Shown in pieces: positions 8,804 to 16,701 of a DNA stretch of 47,576 bases. The position numbers and the translations under genes were made by a program. This DNA comes from Prevotellaceae bacterium UBA6417 (GTDB taxonomy: Bacteria > Bacteroidota > Bacteroidia > Bacteroidales > Bacteroidaceae). The stretch spans positions 1 through 47,576 of the forward strand of contig DJPH01000056.1 in NCBI GenBank assembly GCA_002439755.1. The letters run 5' to 3'. Each line of letters begins with the position of its first letter. Within the stretch, counting starts at the first letter, position 1. The notes beneath the pieces are model-generated. The model was not told the origin of the DNA, ran no database searches, and saw nothing but the letters and a program-made list of their open reading frames with translations.

Positions 8804-8848
8804 ATAATCAGCGGGCTGCCTGAATCTATCAAGCAGCCCGCTGATTAT
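8804..8848. terminator. Bidirectional terminator between gyrB and the GH43-like gene
   Basis: A perfect 16-bp stem (8804-8819 with 8833-8848, containing CAGCGGGCTGC and its complement) with a 13-base loop lies between the converging stop codons. Confidence 0.85.
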
Positions 8849-8867
8849 ATAAGGGCACTTTCACACA

Positions 8868-9863
8868 CTACGGCTTGAGATAAGGCTTGCCCTTCTTCCA
8901 ATAAACCCGTTTCTGCGACAAAAACCAGTCCTTGCCTTTGGTCTTGTTGCCCTGGAAAAACAGGTAGGTCTTGCCATCCTTGTCCTTGAACAAATGCGGA
9001 TGGCCCGACTCACTCTCGTTCCATTCACCCGGCTTTCCGTTTGACAAAAAGGGCTCATCAGACAAACGTTTCCATCGGATGCCGTCCTTACTCACAGCCA
9101 CACCCACCTGTTGCGGCTCATTGTTGTAGGCACCGGCATAAAACATATATAGTCTATTGCCCCTGACAAGCACCGAAGGAGCCTCGATGCACTTGCGCTC
9201 CCAAGGCAACGAAGGCGCAAGAATGGGGCCGTCGACAGCCTGAGTCCAGTCGGAACGCCGGAAGTCCGTAGTCTTCGGGGCAGTGGCAACGCCAATCTGC
9301 TGCACCTTGAAATCCTTGTCACGTGTGGCGAAATAGAGGTAGTAACGTCCCTTGAACTCACACACTTCCGCGTCGATTGCACGGCCGCAGGTCCAGTCAC
9401 CCGAAGGTGCGAAGATAGGATTCGAAGGGTCACGCTCGAAAGTGATGCCATCGTCAGAAACGGCATGACACACAGCATCCTTGCGGCCATTGCCATAAGT
9501 TTGATAGAACAAATGCACCTTGCCGTCCCTCACCAAAGCCCCGGGAGCGCAAAGGCCGTTCTTCTCATATTCGGCACCGGGAGCCGGAGTCAGCTCACCC
9601 ACCTTCACCCAATCAGTGAGGTTGTGGCTCTCGGCAATGCCGATGTTCCATCCCGATGCCTTGTCGCCCTTGCGCGGAGGTATAGAGAAATACATCAGGT
9701 ATCTGCCGCCGAAATTCACCACATGCGGGTCTTTGGAAAAGGGAACTCCGGTCCTCGACGTGTCACCAAACTTCATTTGCTGCGCACGAACCGGCACTAC
9801 GCAAAAAAGGAAACCTGCAATCGCAAAACTACATGCCAGCAGGACACTGCTCTTCACTCTCAT
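8868..9863 (-). CDS. Secreted five-bladed propeller glycoside hydrolase, GH43/GH32-like
   Basis: This 331-residue protein has a signal peptide (about residues 1-27, ending VRA-QQ) and repeated beta-propeller blades: KDPHVVNFGGRYLMYFS, GALVRDGKVHLFYQT, DAEVCEFKGRYYLYFATRD, APSVLVRGNRLYMFYAG and HLFKDKDGKTYLFFQG. Asp in the first blade and acidic residues in the DAEV and ESESGHPH segments fit the GH32/43/62/117 fold, whose members hydrolyse furanosides or arabinosides. The exact family and substrate cannot be told from sequence reading alone. It converges on gyrB and stands alone in its orientation, with a -7 box at 9919-9926. Confidence 0.75.
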   Translation of the reverse strand: MRVKSSVLLACSFAIAGFLFCVVPVRAQQMKFGDTSRTGVPFSKDPHVVNFGGRYLMYFSIPPRKGDKASGWNIGIAESHNLTDWVKVGELTPAPGAEYEKNGLCAPGALVRDGKVHLFYQTYGNGRKDAVCHAVSDDGITFERDPSNPIFAPSGDWTCGRAIDAEVCEFKGRYYLYFATRDKDFKVQQIGVATAPKTTDFRRSDWTQAVDGPILAPSLPWERKCIEAPSVLVRGNRLYMFYAGAYNNEPQQVGVAVSKDGIRWKRLSDEPFLSNGKPGEWNESESGHPHLFKDKDGKTYLFFQGNKTKGKDWFLSQKRVYWKKGKPYLKP

Positions 9864-9918
9864 GGATTATAATCAAAATGTCAGTCAAAATTCGCCCGGC
9901 CAAAAGCATCCGGACAGA

Positions 9919-9926
9919 CAAAAATA
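9919..9926 (-). promoter_or_regulatory. -7 promoter box of the GH43-like gene
   Basis: On the minus strand this is TATTTTTG, matching TAnnTTTG, 55 bases before the start codon. No -33 element is clear. Confidence 0.4.
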
Positions 9927-9991
9927 CCATTTTTTGCCGAAGTTGAAGCACTAAACAGCACTAATTGTCAGACATATTCGGCATAATGTTG

Positions 9992-9999
9992 TAATTTTG
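9992..9999 (+). promoter_or_regulatory. -7 promoter box of the CNNM/CBS gene
   Basis: TAATTTTG matches TAnnTTTG. It overlaps the TTG at 9997 that would give a longer frame, so transcription from here supports the downstream ATG at 10027. Confidence 0.45.
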
Positions 10000-10026
10000 C
10001 AGCATACAACATCTAAAAGGCCAAAC

Positions 10027-11313
10027 ATGGTTGACATAGCAATCATACTCATTCTCATATTTTTCAATGCATTCTTCTCACTGTCTGAAGTAGCATTTAT
10101 CTCAGCCCGCAAGACAAGGCTCCAGATGGAAGCGAAAAAAGGAAGCCGCACCGCAAAGATGGCTCTCGACCTTAGCAACGACACAGACAAGTTTCTTTCA
10201 ACGGCACAGATAGGCATCACTGTGGTGAGCATCCTGACCGGTATCTATTCGGGTGCCGAACTGAGCAGCGACTTCACTGCCTGGCTCATCGCCAACGGGC
10301 TGTCGGCCGAATCGGCTCCCCTCGTATCAAAGGTCCTTATCCTGATTGCCGCAACCTACCTGCAGTGTGAACTTGGCGAACTTTTCCCCAAACGCATAGG
10401 CATAGACCTGGCCGACACCATGGCCAAACTGTGCGCACCACCCATGCTGTTCTTTGCCAACCTATCCAAACCCTTCGTATGGCTGCTGTCTGTAAATACG
10501 TCGGCTCTGGCCAAACTGTTCCACCTTCAGAAAGAACAACAGGGAGTTACCGAAGAAGAAATCAAATCAATCATACAGGAAGGCACCAAAAGCGGCGAAG
10601 TGGAAGAGGTGGAACAAGACATCATGGAACGCGCAATGGTAATGGGCGACCAAACAGTTGACCACCTCATGACCTACAGGACGGAAGTGGTGACCCTCGA
10701 CATCAACATGACTTCCAAGGAAGTGGAAAGCATCGTTCACGACACACCGTTTGCCAACTATCCGGTGATCGACGGCGACATCGAGAAAATCTGCGGCGTT
10801 GTAAGCCTGAAAGACCTGGTCATGCAACTGGGCAAAGCAGACTTCAACCTTAAGTCGTGTATCCAAAAACCCATCTACTTCCCGGAACACATCACCGTAT
10901 ACAAAGCTCTGGAACACCTGAAAAAGCACCACTCGTCCATAGCATTCATCTGCGACGAGTTCGGAGCCTTGTTGGGCATCATCACCTTCCGCGACATCTT
11001 TGAAGGCTTAGTGGGAACCATACAAGACCAAGCCGAAGTGCCCGACATCATAGAACGCGCCGACAAAAAAAGCTGGATTATAGACGGACAATGCCCCTTT
11101 TATGACTTTGTAGAATACTTTGACGAAGAAGATTTGTACCAGAGAGAATACAAGACACTCGCAGGACTGATACTCGACATATTGGACCATATACCCACCG
11201 TCGGCGAAGAATGCAAATGGAGGATGTTCACATTGCGAGTCGTAGAAATGGACGGCAACCGCATCGCCAAGGTACTTATGACCAAAGACGAAGCCGAAGA
11301 GCAACAGCCTTAA
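10027..11313 (+). CDS. CNNM/CBS-domain membrane protein (HlyC/CorC-type, UPF0053)
   Basis: This 428-residue inner-membrane protein belongs to the CNNM/CorB family, linked to magnesium or cobalt efflux; older names call it hemolysin C-like. The N-terminal DUF21/CNNM region starts MVDIAIILILIFFNAFFSLSE and has several hydrophobic spans with the conserved SLSEVAFISARKTRLQ. A linker leads into paired CBS domains (roughly residues 200-325, MTYRTEVVTLDIN to FICDEFGALLGIITFRDIFEG). A C-terminal CorC_HlyC (FAD/transporter-associated) domain follows (WIIDGQCPFYDFVEYFD). I chose the ATG at 10027: AAAAGG precedes it and the upstream TTG lies in the promoter. Bacteroidetes GldE is a relative, but no gld genes are nearby. 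Confidence 0.85.
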   Translation: MVDIAIILILIFFNAFFSLSEVAFISARKTRLQMEAKKGSRTAKMALDLSNDTDKFLSTAQIGITVVSILTGIYSGAELSSDFTAWLIANGLSAESAPLVSKVLILIAATYLQCELGELFPKRIGIDLADTMAKLCAPPMLFFANLSKPFVWLLSVNTSALAKLFHLQKEQQGVTEEEIKSIIQEGTKSGEVEEVEQDIMERAMVMGDQTVDHLMTYRTEVVTLDINMTSKEVESIVHDTPFANYPVIDGDIEKICGVVSLKDLVMQLGKADFNLKSCIQKPIYFPEHITVYKALEHLKKHHSSIAFICDEFGALLGIITFRDIFEGLVGTIQDQAEVPDIIERADKKSWIIDGQCPFYDFVEYFDEEDLYQREYKTLAGLILDILDHIPTVGEECKWRMFTLRVVEMDGNRIAKVLMTKDEAEEQQP

Positions 11314-11318
11314 TCACA

Positions 11319-12578
11319 CTACTGAATGCCCTCGTCGCGGGTAAACTCGGATTCCACTATATTGGTCTTCACCGCAGCACTCTCGGGTATGCGCTTCTTG
11401 GCAAAGCGACTTACACTGAGAATCATGCCAATATAAATACAATTGATGATGGTGCTGGTTCCGCCACGACTGATAAGCGGCAGCGGCTGCCCGGTCACAG
11501 GGAAAAGACCTACGGCAACTGCCATGTTGATAATAGCCTGAATCACCATCAGCAAGGAAAGGCCCAAAACCAGAAAGGCAGGAAAATTGCGCTCGCAACG
11601 ATTGGCAATCTTACTCGCTCGGAATAGGAGCACCACATACAAAAGCACTACAAAAGCTCCTCCGAAAATGCCCATCTCCTCAATGATAATGGCATAAATG
11701 AAATCGGAAAAAGCCTGGCTCAGAAAATCGCGCTCTACAGAGTTGCCGGGAAACTTTCCTATTACATTGCTCGTAGCAATAGCGATGTTGGCATGAGCTA
11801 TCTGGGCATTCTCGTTCATGTCAAAGTCCTGGACGGAAAAAGGCTTGCTGTTGCCTTCGGCATAAGTCATGACACGCGTTTTCAACGTAGCCAGACGGTT
11901 GCCGAAAGGAATGCTGCCCAACTGGCTCTTGTCTGCCAGAGTCAAGACCGAAATGCCGCACACGGCAATTATTGCCAAAACGCCTAACAACTTGCCCAAC
12001 TGGGCAAAAGGAACCCGACCGATGAACATCATCAGCACCACCACAGTAAACAGCAGCAACGCCGTAGAGATATTCTCGGAAAAGATCAGAAGGACTATCG
12101 GAAGCGTAATCCACATAATATATTTAAAAGCATGGCGATCAGCCCCTTTATCGGTCTGAAGAGCCGACAGGATAAGAGCCGTACCGACGACAACACCTCC
12201 CTTGGCAATCTCTGACGGCTGCAAGGGAACACCAAAAATTGACAGCCAACGCGAAGCCTCATTGACCTTGACCCCGACAAACATGGCCATCAGCAGCATC
12301 ACAAAAGATGCAGGAATGACTATCACGGGATAGAACTTGAACCAGCGGCAAGGTATGTTGTGAATCACCACTGCCACAATGGCTCCGATAAAAAGAAACA
12401 GGGCATGCCGCAAGACAGGTGTCCAATAGTCTCCCGACTTGTATGACAGGTTGCTGGCAGCACTATACACTTCAATCAAAGAAATGGTGCAAAGGAAGAA
12501 GAATATCATCCATATAGCACGGTCACCCTGAAAGATATTTGCATAACGATGAGACACTTTCTCAATAGACATCCCCAT
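11319..12578 (-). CDS. ftsW: Septal peptidoglycan polymerase FtsW (SEDS family)
   Basis: FtsW polymerises lipid II into glycan strands at the division site together with the class B PBP FtsI. The 419-residue protein has about ten hydrophobic spans. SEDS-family segments are visible, including EIAKGGVVVGTALIL and the end-region PVTGQPLPLISRGGTS, which corresponds to the family's GxPLPFxSxGGTS signature. It is the last gene of this dcw block, 11 bases after murD, and its stop lies 5 bases from the stop of the convergent CNNM gene. murG would normally follow but does not. FtsW rather than RodA is inferred from its place in the cluster. Confidence 0.93.
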   Translation of the reverse strand: MGMSIEKVSHRYANIFQGDRAIWMIFFFLCTISLIEVYSAASNLSYKSGDYWTPVLRHALFLFIGAIVAVVIHNIPCRWFKFYPVIVIPASFVMLLMAMFVGVKVNEASRWLSIFGVPLQPSEIAKGGVVVGTALILSALQTDKGADRHAFKYIMWITLPIVLLIFSENISTALLLFTVVVLMMFIGRVPFAQLGKLLGVLAIIAVCGISVLTLADKSQLGSIPFGNRLATLKTRVMTYAEGNSKPFSVQDFDMNENAQIAHANIAIATSNVIGKFPGNSVERDFLSQAFSDFIYAIIIEEMGIFGGAFVVLLYVVLLFRASKIANRCERNFPAFLVLGLSLLMVIQAIINMAVAVGLFPVTGQPLPLISRGGTSTIINCIYIGMILSVSRFAKKRIPESAAVKTNIVESEFTRDEGIQ

Positions 12579-12589
12579 CTTTCCGTTCT

Positions 12590-13921
12590 TTAAAGTTGTC
12601 TTACCAACGCCTTGAACTGCTCACCGCGATCCTCCATGTTGCGGAACAGATCAAAGCTTGCGCAACATGGGCTCAACAAGACTGTATCCCCCTCGTGCGC
12701 AAAATTGTAACAGGCTTTTACGCAATCCTTCATATTATGCGTATCAGCCACCGGTAATCCCAACGAATCAAAGAAAGCATGCAGCTTGGAATTGTCGGCA
12801 CCCAGATAAACCAACGCACGGCATTTTTGCTTTACAAGGTCTTTTATTTCATTATAGTCATTGCCCTTGTCCTTTCCGCCCAGAATCAGGACGGTCGGTG
12901 TTTTCATGCTTTCAAGCGCATAATAACAGGCATTCACGTTTGTTGCCTTTGAATCGTTTACATACAAAACGCCTTTTACCTTGGTAACTTTCTCAAGACG
13001 ATGCTCAACTCCCTTGAAATCTTTCAGGCTCTGAACAATTATCTTGCCGTCGATGCCCATCAGCTCAGCTGAAATGCCGGCTGCCAGCTGATTATAAATA
13101 TTATGACGGCCGGTAAGAGCCAAGTCCTCTTGCTCCATATTGATTGGCATCGGATACTCTATTTCATATTTTCCGTCATCGATATAGGCAATGGCTCCCT
13201 TCTCCTTGATTTCGGAAAACGGACAAAGGCGGCTTTCTATATGATACTTCTTCAGTTCACGCGAAATAATCGGGTCATCCTGCCAGTAGACAAACGCATC
13301 TTCTTTTGTCTGATTGCGTATGATGCGCATCTTTGCATCCACATAATTCTGCATCTTGTAATCGTAACGGTCAAGATGATCGGGTGTTATGTTGAGCAGC
13401 ACAGCCACATTGGCACGGAAGTCATACATATTGTCCAGCTGGAAAGAGCTCAGCTCTATCACATAGTAATCATAGTTTTCCTCTGCCACCTGCAACGCCA
13501 AGCTGCGTCCGATATTGCCGGCAAGACCGGCATTATAGCCGGCAGCCTTGAATATATGATATATCAAGGAAGTTGTAGTTGTCTTTCCGTTGCTTCCGGT
13601 TATGCAAATCATTTTCGCATGGGTATAGCGGCCGGCAAATTCAATTTCACTGATGATGTGTACGCCCTTCTCTTTTAGCTTCACTACCATAGGTGCATTT
13701 TCGGGAATGCCCGGGCTCTTTATCACTTCATCTGCATTGAGTATCAACTCCTCTGTATGGCCGCCGTCTTCCCAAGAAAGTCCATACTTGTCCAACATGC
13801 TGCGGTATTTGTCCTTTATCGTCCCCGCATCAGACAAAAAAACATCAAAACCTTTTTTCTGCGCAAGCACAGCGGCACCTACACCACTTTCGCCACCGCC
13901 CAAAACAACTATTCTACTCAT
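12590..13921 (-). CDS. murD: UDP-N-acetylmuramoyl-L-alanine--D-glutamate ligase
   Basis: MurD adds D-glutamate to UDP-MurNAc-L-Ala in cytoplasmic peptidoglycan precursor synthesis. The N-terminal Rossmann-like domain starts MSRIVVLGGGESGVGAA. The ATP-binding P-loop of the Mur ligase family is GSNGKTTT at residues 109-116. The central domain has NITPDHLDRY and the C-terminal domain GGKDKGNDY. At 443 residues it is the typical length. It sits between mraY (13-base gap) and ftsW (11-base gap) in the minus-strand dcw operon. Confidence 0.96.
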   Translation of the reverse strand: MSRIVVLGGGESGVGAAVLAQKKGFDVFLSDAGTIKDKYRSMLDKYGLSWEDGGHTEELILNADEVIKSPGIPENAPMVVKLKEKGVHIISEIEFAGRYTHAKMICITGSNGKTTTTSLIYHIFKAAGYNAGLAGNIGRSLALQVAEENYDYYVIELSSFQLDNMYDFRANVAVLLNITPDHLDRYDYKMQNYVDAKMRIIRNQTKEDAFVYWQDDPIISRELKKYHIESRLCPFSEIKEKGAIAYIDDGKYEIEYPMPINMEQEDLALTGRHNIYNQLAAGISAELMGIDGKIIVQSLKDFKGVEHRLEKVTKVKGVLYVNDSKATNVNACYYALESMKTPTVLILGGKDKGNDYNEIKDLVKQKCRALVYLGADNSKLHAFFDSLGLPVADTHNMKDCVKACYNFAHEGDTVLLSPCCASFDLFRNMEDRGEQFKALVRQL

Positions 13922-13934
13922 TTTGTATTCTTGT

Positions 13935-15206
13935 TTATCTGATTTTTAATGTTATGATTGTTGCCGCTGCCAATATCACCGTGACAATCCAAAAACGTGT
14001 CGTAACCTTTGCTTCATGCCAACATCCGCGAGGCCAGTTACGAAACTTATAGGTACATTGTGGGTCTAACTGTGAAGGAAGCACACGAAAATTGTCATGT
14101 ATGGGCGTCCGCTTAAACAAGCGTTGCTTCACACCTTTGCGCTTGCCCATTTTGAAGTATTCTACTTGAAGAATAACACTCAGACTCTCCACAAAAAAGA
14201 TTCCGCAAAGCAATGGCAATAACAGCTCTTTATGAATTATCACAGCCAAGACACCGATGATTCCACCAATGGTCAAACTGCCCGTATCGCCCATGAATAT
14301 TTGGGCGGGATAAGCATTATACCACAGGAAACCTATCAAAGCACCGACAAATGCACTGATAAAGACTACCAGTTCTTGAGATTCGGGTATATACATGATG
14401 TTCAAATAACCAGCATACTCGATATGACTGGAAACGTAAGCCAACAAGCCTAAAGCAATGCCTATGATGGCAGAATTGCCCGCTGCCATGCCGTCCATGC
14501 CGTCATTCAAGTTGGCACCGTTAGATACCGCCATTACGACGATGACCGTCATTATGACAAACAGTGCCCAACCGGCCAAGGTCTTATATTTGCCGCAGAA
14601 CGACATTATTTCACTATAGTCCAAATTATTGCTTTTAAAAAACGGGATGGTTGTCTTGGTCGACTTCACCGGGTCTGTCTTATGCACCACAGATGCCACA
14701 CGCCCGTTCTTTGTCACCTCGACATTTTCACGAATAACGGCATCGGGACTTAAGTACAATGTCAATCCTATGCAAAGCCCTAATCCCAATTGCCCCAACA
14801 GCTTTACTTTTGGATGCAGGCCGTCCTTTTTCTTCTTGAATATCTTGATGTAATCATCCGAGAAGCCCAATATCGTCAGCCAGACAGTCGTTATTATCAT
14901 CAAAATCAGATATATATTTCGCAATCGGCCGAACAGCAATACAGGTACCAGCATTGATACGACAATGATGATGCCTCCCATCGAAGGAACTCCGACTTTA
15001 TTCACCCCATAAGGGTCTATCGAAGCATCGCGCTGGGTTTCCGTGTAGTTGTGGCGCTTCATGAAACGGATGAAATGACCGCCGAACCAAGCCGAGATTG
15101 CTAAGGCAAAAATCAATGCCAATAACGAACGAAACGAAATATAAGTCCACATTCCCGCACCGGGAATGCCAAACTGGTCTAAGAACCTAAAGAGATAATA
15201 CAGCAT
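13935..15206 (-). CDS. mraY: Phospho-N-acetylmuramoyl-pentapeptide transferase
   Basis: MraY transfers phospho-MurNAc-pentapeptide to undecaprenyl phosphate, making lipid I on the inner membrane. The 423-residue polytopic protein shows the family signatures: GGIIIVVSM near the start, the aspartate-rich FSDDYIKIFKKKKDGL, NLNDGMDGMAAGN, and the C-terminal KRTPIHDNF histidine motif. It is longer than proteobacterial MraY (about 360) because of an insertion after the third span (roughly residues 165-200, RENVEVTKNGRVASVVHK onward), as is common in Bacteroidetes. It lies between murE and murD in the dcw operon. Confidence 0.96.
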   Translation of the reverse strand: MLYYLFRFLDQFGIPGAGMWTYISFRSLLALIFALAISAWFGGHFIRFMKRHNYTETQRDASIDPYGVNKVGVPSMGGIIIVVSMLVPVLLFGRLRNIYLILMIITTVWLTILGFSDDYIKIFKKKKDGLHPKVKLLGQLGLGLCIGLTLYLSPDAVIRENVEVTKNGRVASVVHKTDPVKSTKTTIPFFKSNNLDYSEIMSFCGKYKTLAGWALFVIMTVIVVMAVSNGANLNDGMDGMAAGNSAIIGIALGLLAYVSSHIEYAGYLNIMYIPESQELVVFISAFVGALIGFLWYNAYPAQIFMGDTGSLTIGGIIGVLAVIIHKELLLPLLCGIFFVESLSVILQVEYFKMGKRKGVKQRLFKRTPIHDNFRVLPSQLDPQCTYKFRNWPRGCWHEAKVTTRFWIVTVILAAATIITLKIR

Positions 15207-15233
15207 AGTTTTCGGATTTACTCAGTTCAGGAC

Positions 15234-16688
15234 TTATTGCATCTTGAATATCTCACGCAACACTTCCTTGTCATCAAAATGATGCTTGACACCTTTTATC
15301 TCCTGATAATTCTCATGCCCTTTTCCTGCAACCAGAACCACATCACCTTTTTTGGCCATCATGCAAGCCGTGCGGATGGCATCACGACGGTCTGCAATCG
15401 ACACAACCTTGCTCTTTTGGTCTTCTTTAAGGCCGGCCAACATATCATTGATAATGTCTTGAGGATCCTCAAAGCGTGGGTTATCGCTCGTTATGATAAC
15501 CTTATCGCTTAAGCGAGCCGCTTCATAAGCCATCTGAGGGCGCTTCCCCTTATCACGATTGCCTCCTGCACCACACACGGTTATCACTTCGCCTTTCTTA
15601 CACAATATTTCATCTATTGCATTCAGCACATTTATCAAGGCATCCGGCGTGTGGGCATAATCGACTATTGCCGTAAACCCTTTGGGCGAGTGCAAAGCCT
15701 CAAAACGTCCCGAAACAGAACGCAAGGAACTCAGCACCGTCAATATCTCTCGTGGTTCGCGCCCAAGCATGACGGCAGCCCCGTATATTGCCAGCAGGTT
15801 GGAAACATTGAACTTTCCGACCAATGGAACATGGACATCAATACCATTAATGTCCAATTCCATCCCTTCGAAAGTCATTTCTAAAATCTTTGCATGGAAA
15901 TCTGCCGAACGCAGCTGGGAGTAGGTTTTCACAACGGCTTTGGTGTTTTGCACCATTATCATTCCGTTCTTGTCATCCAGATTGGTAACGGCAAACGCAT
16001 CAGGCCCCAGACCATCGAAAAAAGCTTTTTTGGCATTGCGATAATTTTCAAATGTCTTGTGATAATCCAGATGGTCACGTGTCAGGTTAGTAAATATGCC
16101 ACCGGCAAAACTTAAGCCTCCTATACGTTTTTGGTGTATGGCATGAGAGCTGCATTCCATAAAGGCATATGTGCAACCTGTGTCAACCATTTCCGACAAA
16201 AGCCTGTTCAACGTAATCGGATCGGGCGTTGTATGGTCTGCCGGAATGGCTCGTTCACCTATATAATTGCAGACTGTCGAACAAAGGCCGCACTTGAAGC
16301 CCAATGCCGTAAACAATTCATACAGCAATGTTGCAACCGTTGTCTTGCCATTCGTTCCGGTCACGCCAACCAGTTTCAGACGGCTGGAAGGATTGCCGTA
16401 ATACTCTGTTGCAATCTTCCCTATTGCATCCTCTGTGTCGGCAAGTTTTATAAAGGTCACATCTGCAGGTCGGTCTTCGGGAATCTTTTGGCAGGCAATA
16501 GCCACGGCACCTTGCTTGATAGCCATGGGTATGTATTGATGGCCGTCGGTTTGAGTGCCACATACCGCTACAAACAAATCGCCTTTTTTCACTAAGCGGG
16601 AATCGATGTTTATGCCTGTCACTTGAATATCGGTTGCCCCTATATATTCCAACACATTCACATTCTTGAAAACATCTGTCAGTACCAT
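15234..16688 (-). CDS. murE: UDP-MurNAc-tripeptide synthetase, meso-diaminopimelate-adding
   Basis: MurE adds the third stem-peptide residue to UDP-MurNAc-L-Ala-D-Glu. The ATP loop GVTGTNGKTT spans residues 108-117. The DNPR motif at residues 402-405 is the known signature of meso-diaminopimelate-specific enzymes, as opposed to the lysine-adding form, so the wall is expected to contain meso-DAP. At 484 residues it is the normal length. It starts 13 bases after ftsI and precedes mraY by 27 bases. Confidence 0.96.
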   Translation of the reverse strand: MVLTDVFKNVNVLEYIGATDIQVTGINIDSRLVKKGDLFVAVCGTQTDGHQYIPMAIKQGAVAIACQKIPEDRPADVTFIKLADTEDAIGKIATEYYGNPSSRLKLVGVTGTNGKTTVATLLYELFTALGFKCGLCSTVCNYIGERAIPADHTTPDPITLNRLLSEMVDTGCTYAFMECSSHAIHQKRIGGLSFAGGIFTNLTRDHLDYHKTFENYRNAKKAFFDGLGPDAFAVTNLDDKNGMIMVQNTKAVVKTYSQLRSADFHAKILEMTFEGMELDINGIDVHVPLVGKFNVSNLLAIYGAAVMLGREPREILTVLSSLRSVSGRFEALHSPKGFTAIVDYAHTPDALINVLNAIDEILCKKGEVITVCGAGGNRDKGKRPQMAYEAARLSDKVIITSDNPRFEDPQDIINDMLAGLKEDQKSKVVSIADRRDAIRTACMMAKKGDVVLVAGKGHENYQEIKGVKHHFDDKEVLREIFKMQ

Positions 16689-16701
16689 ATCTTGTTTCCT
16701 T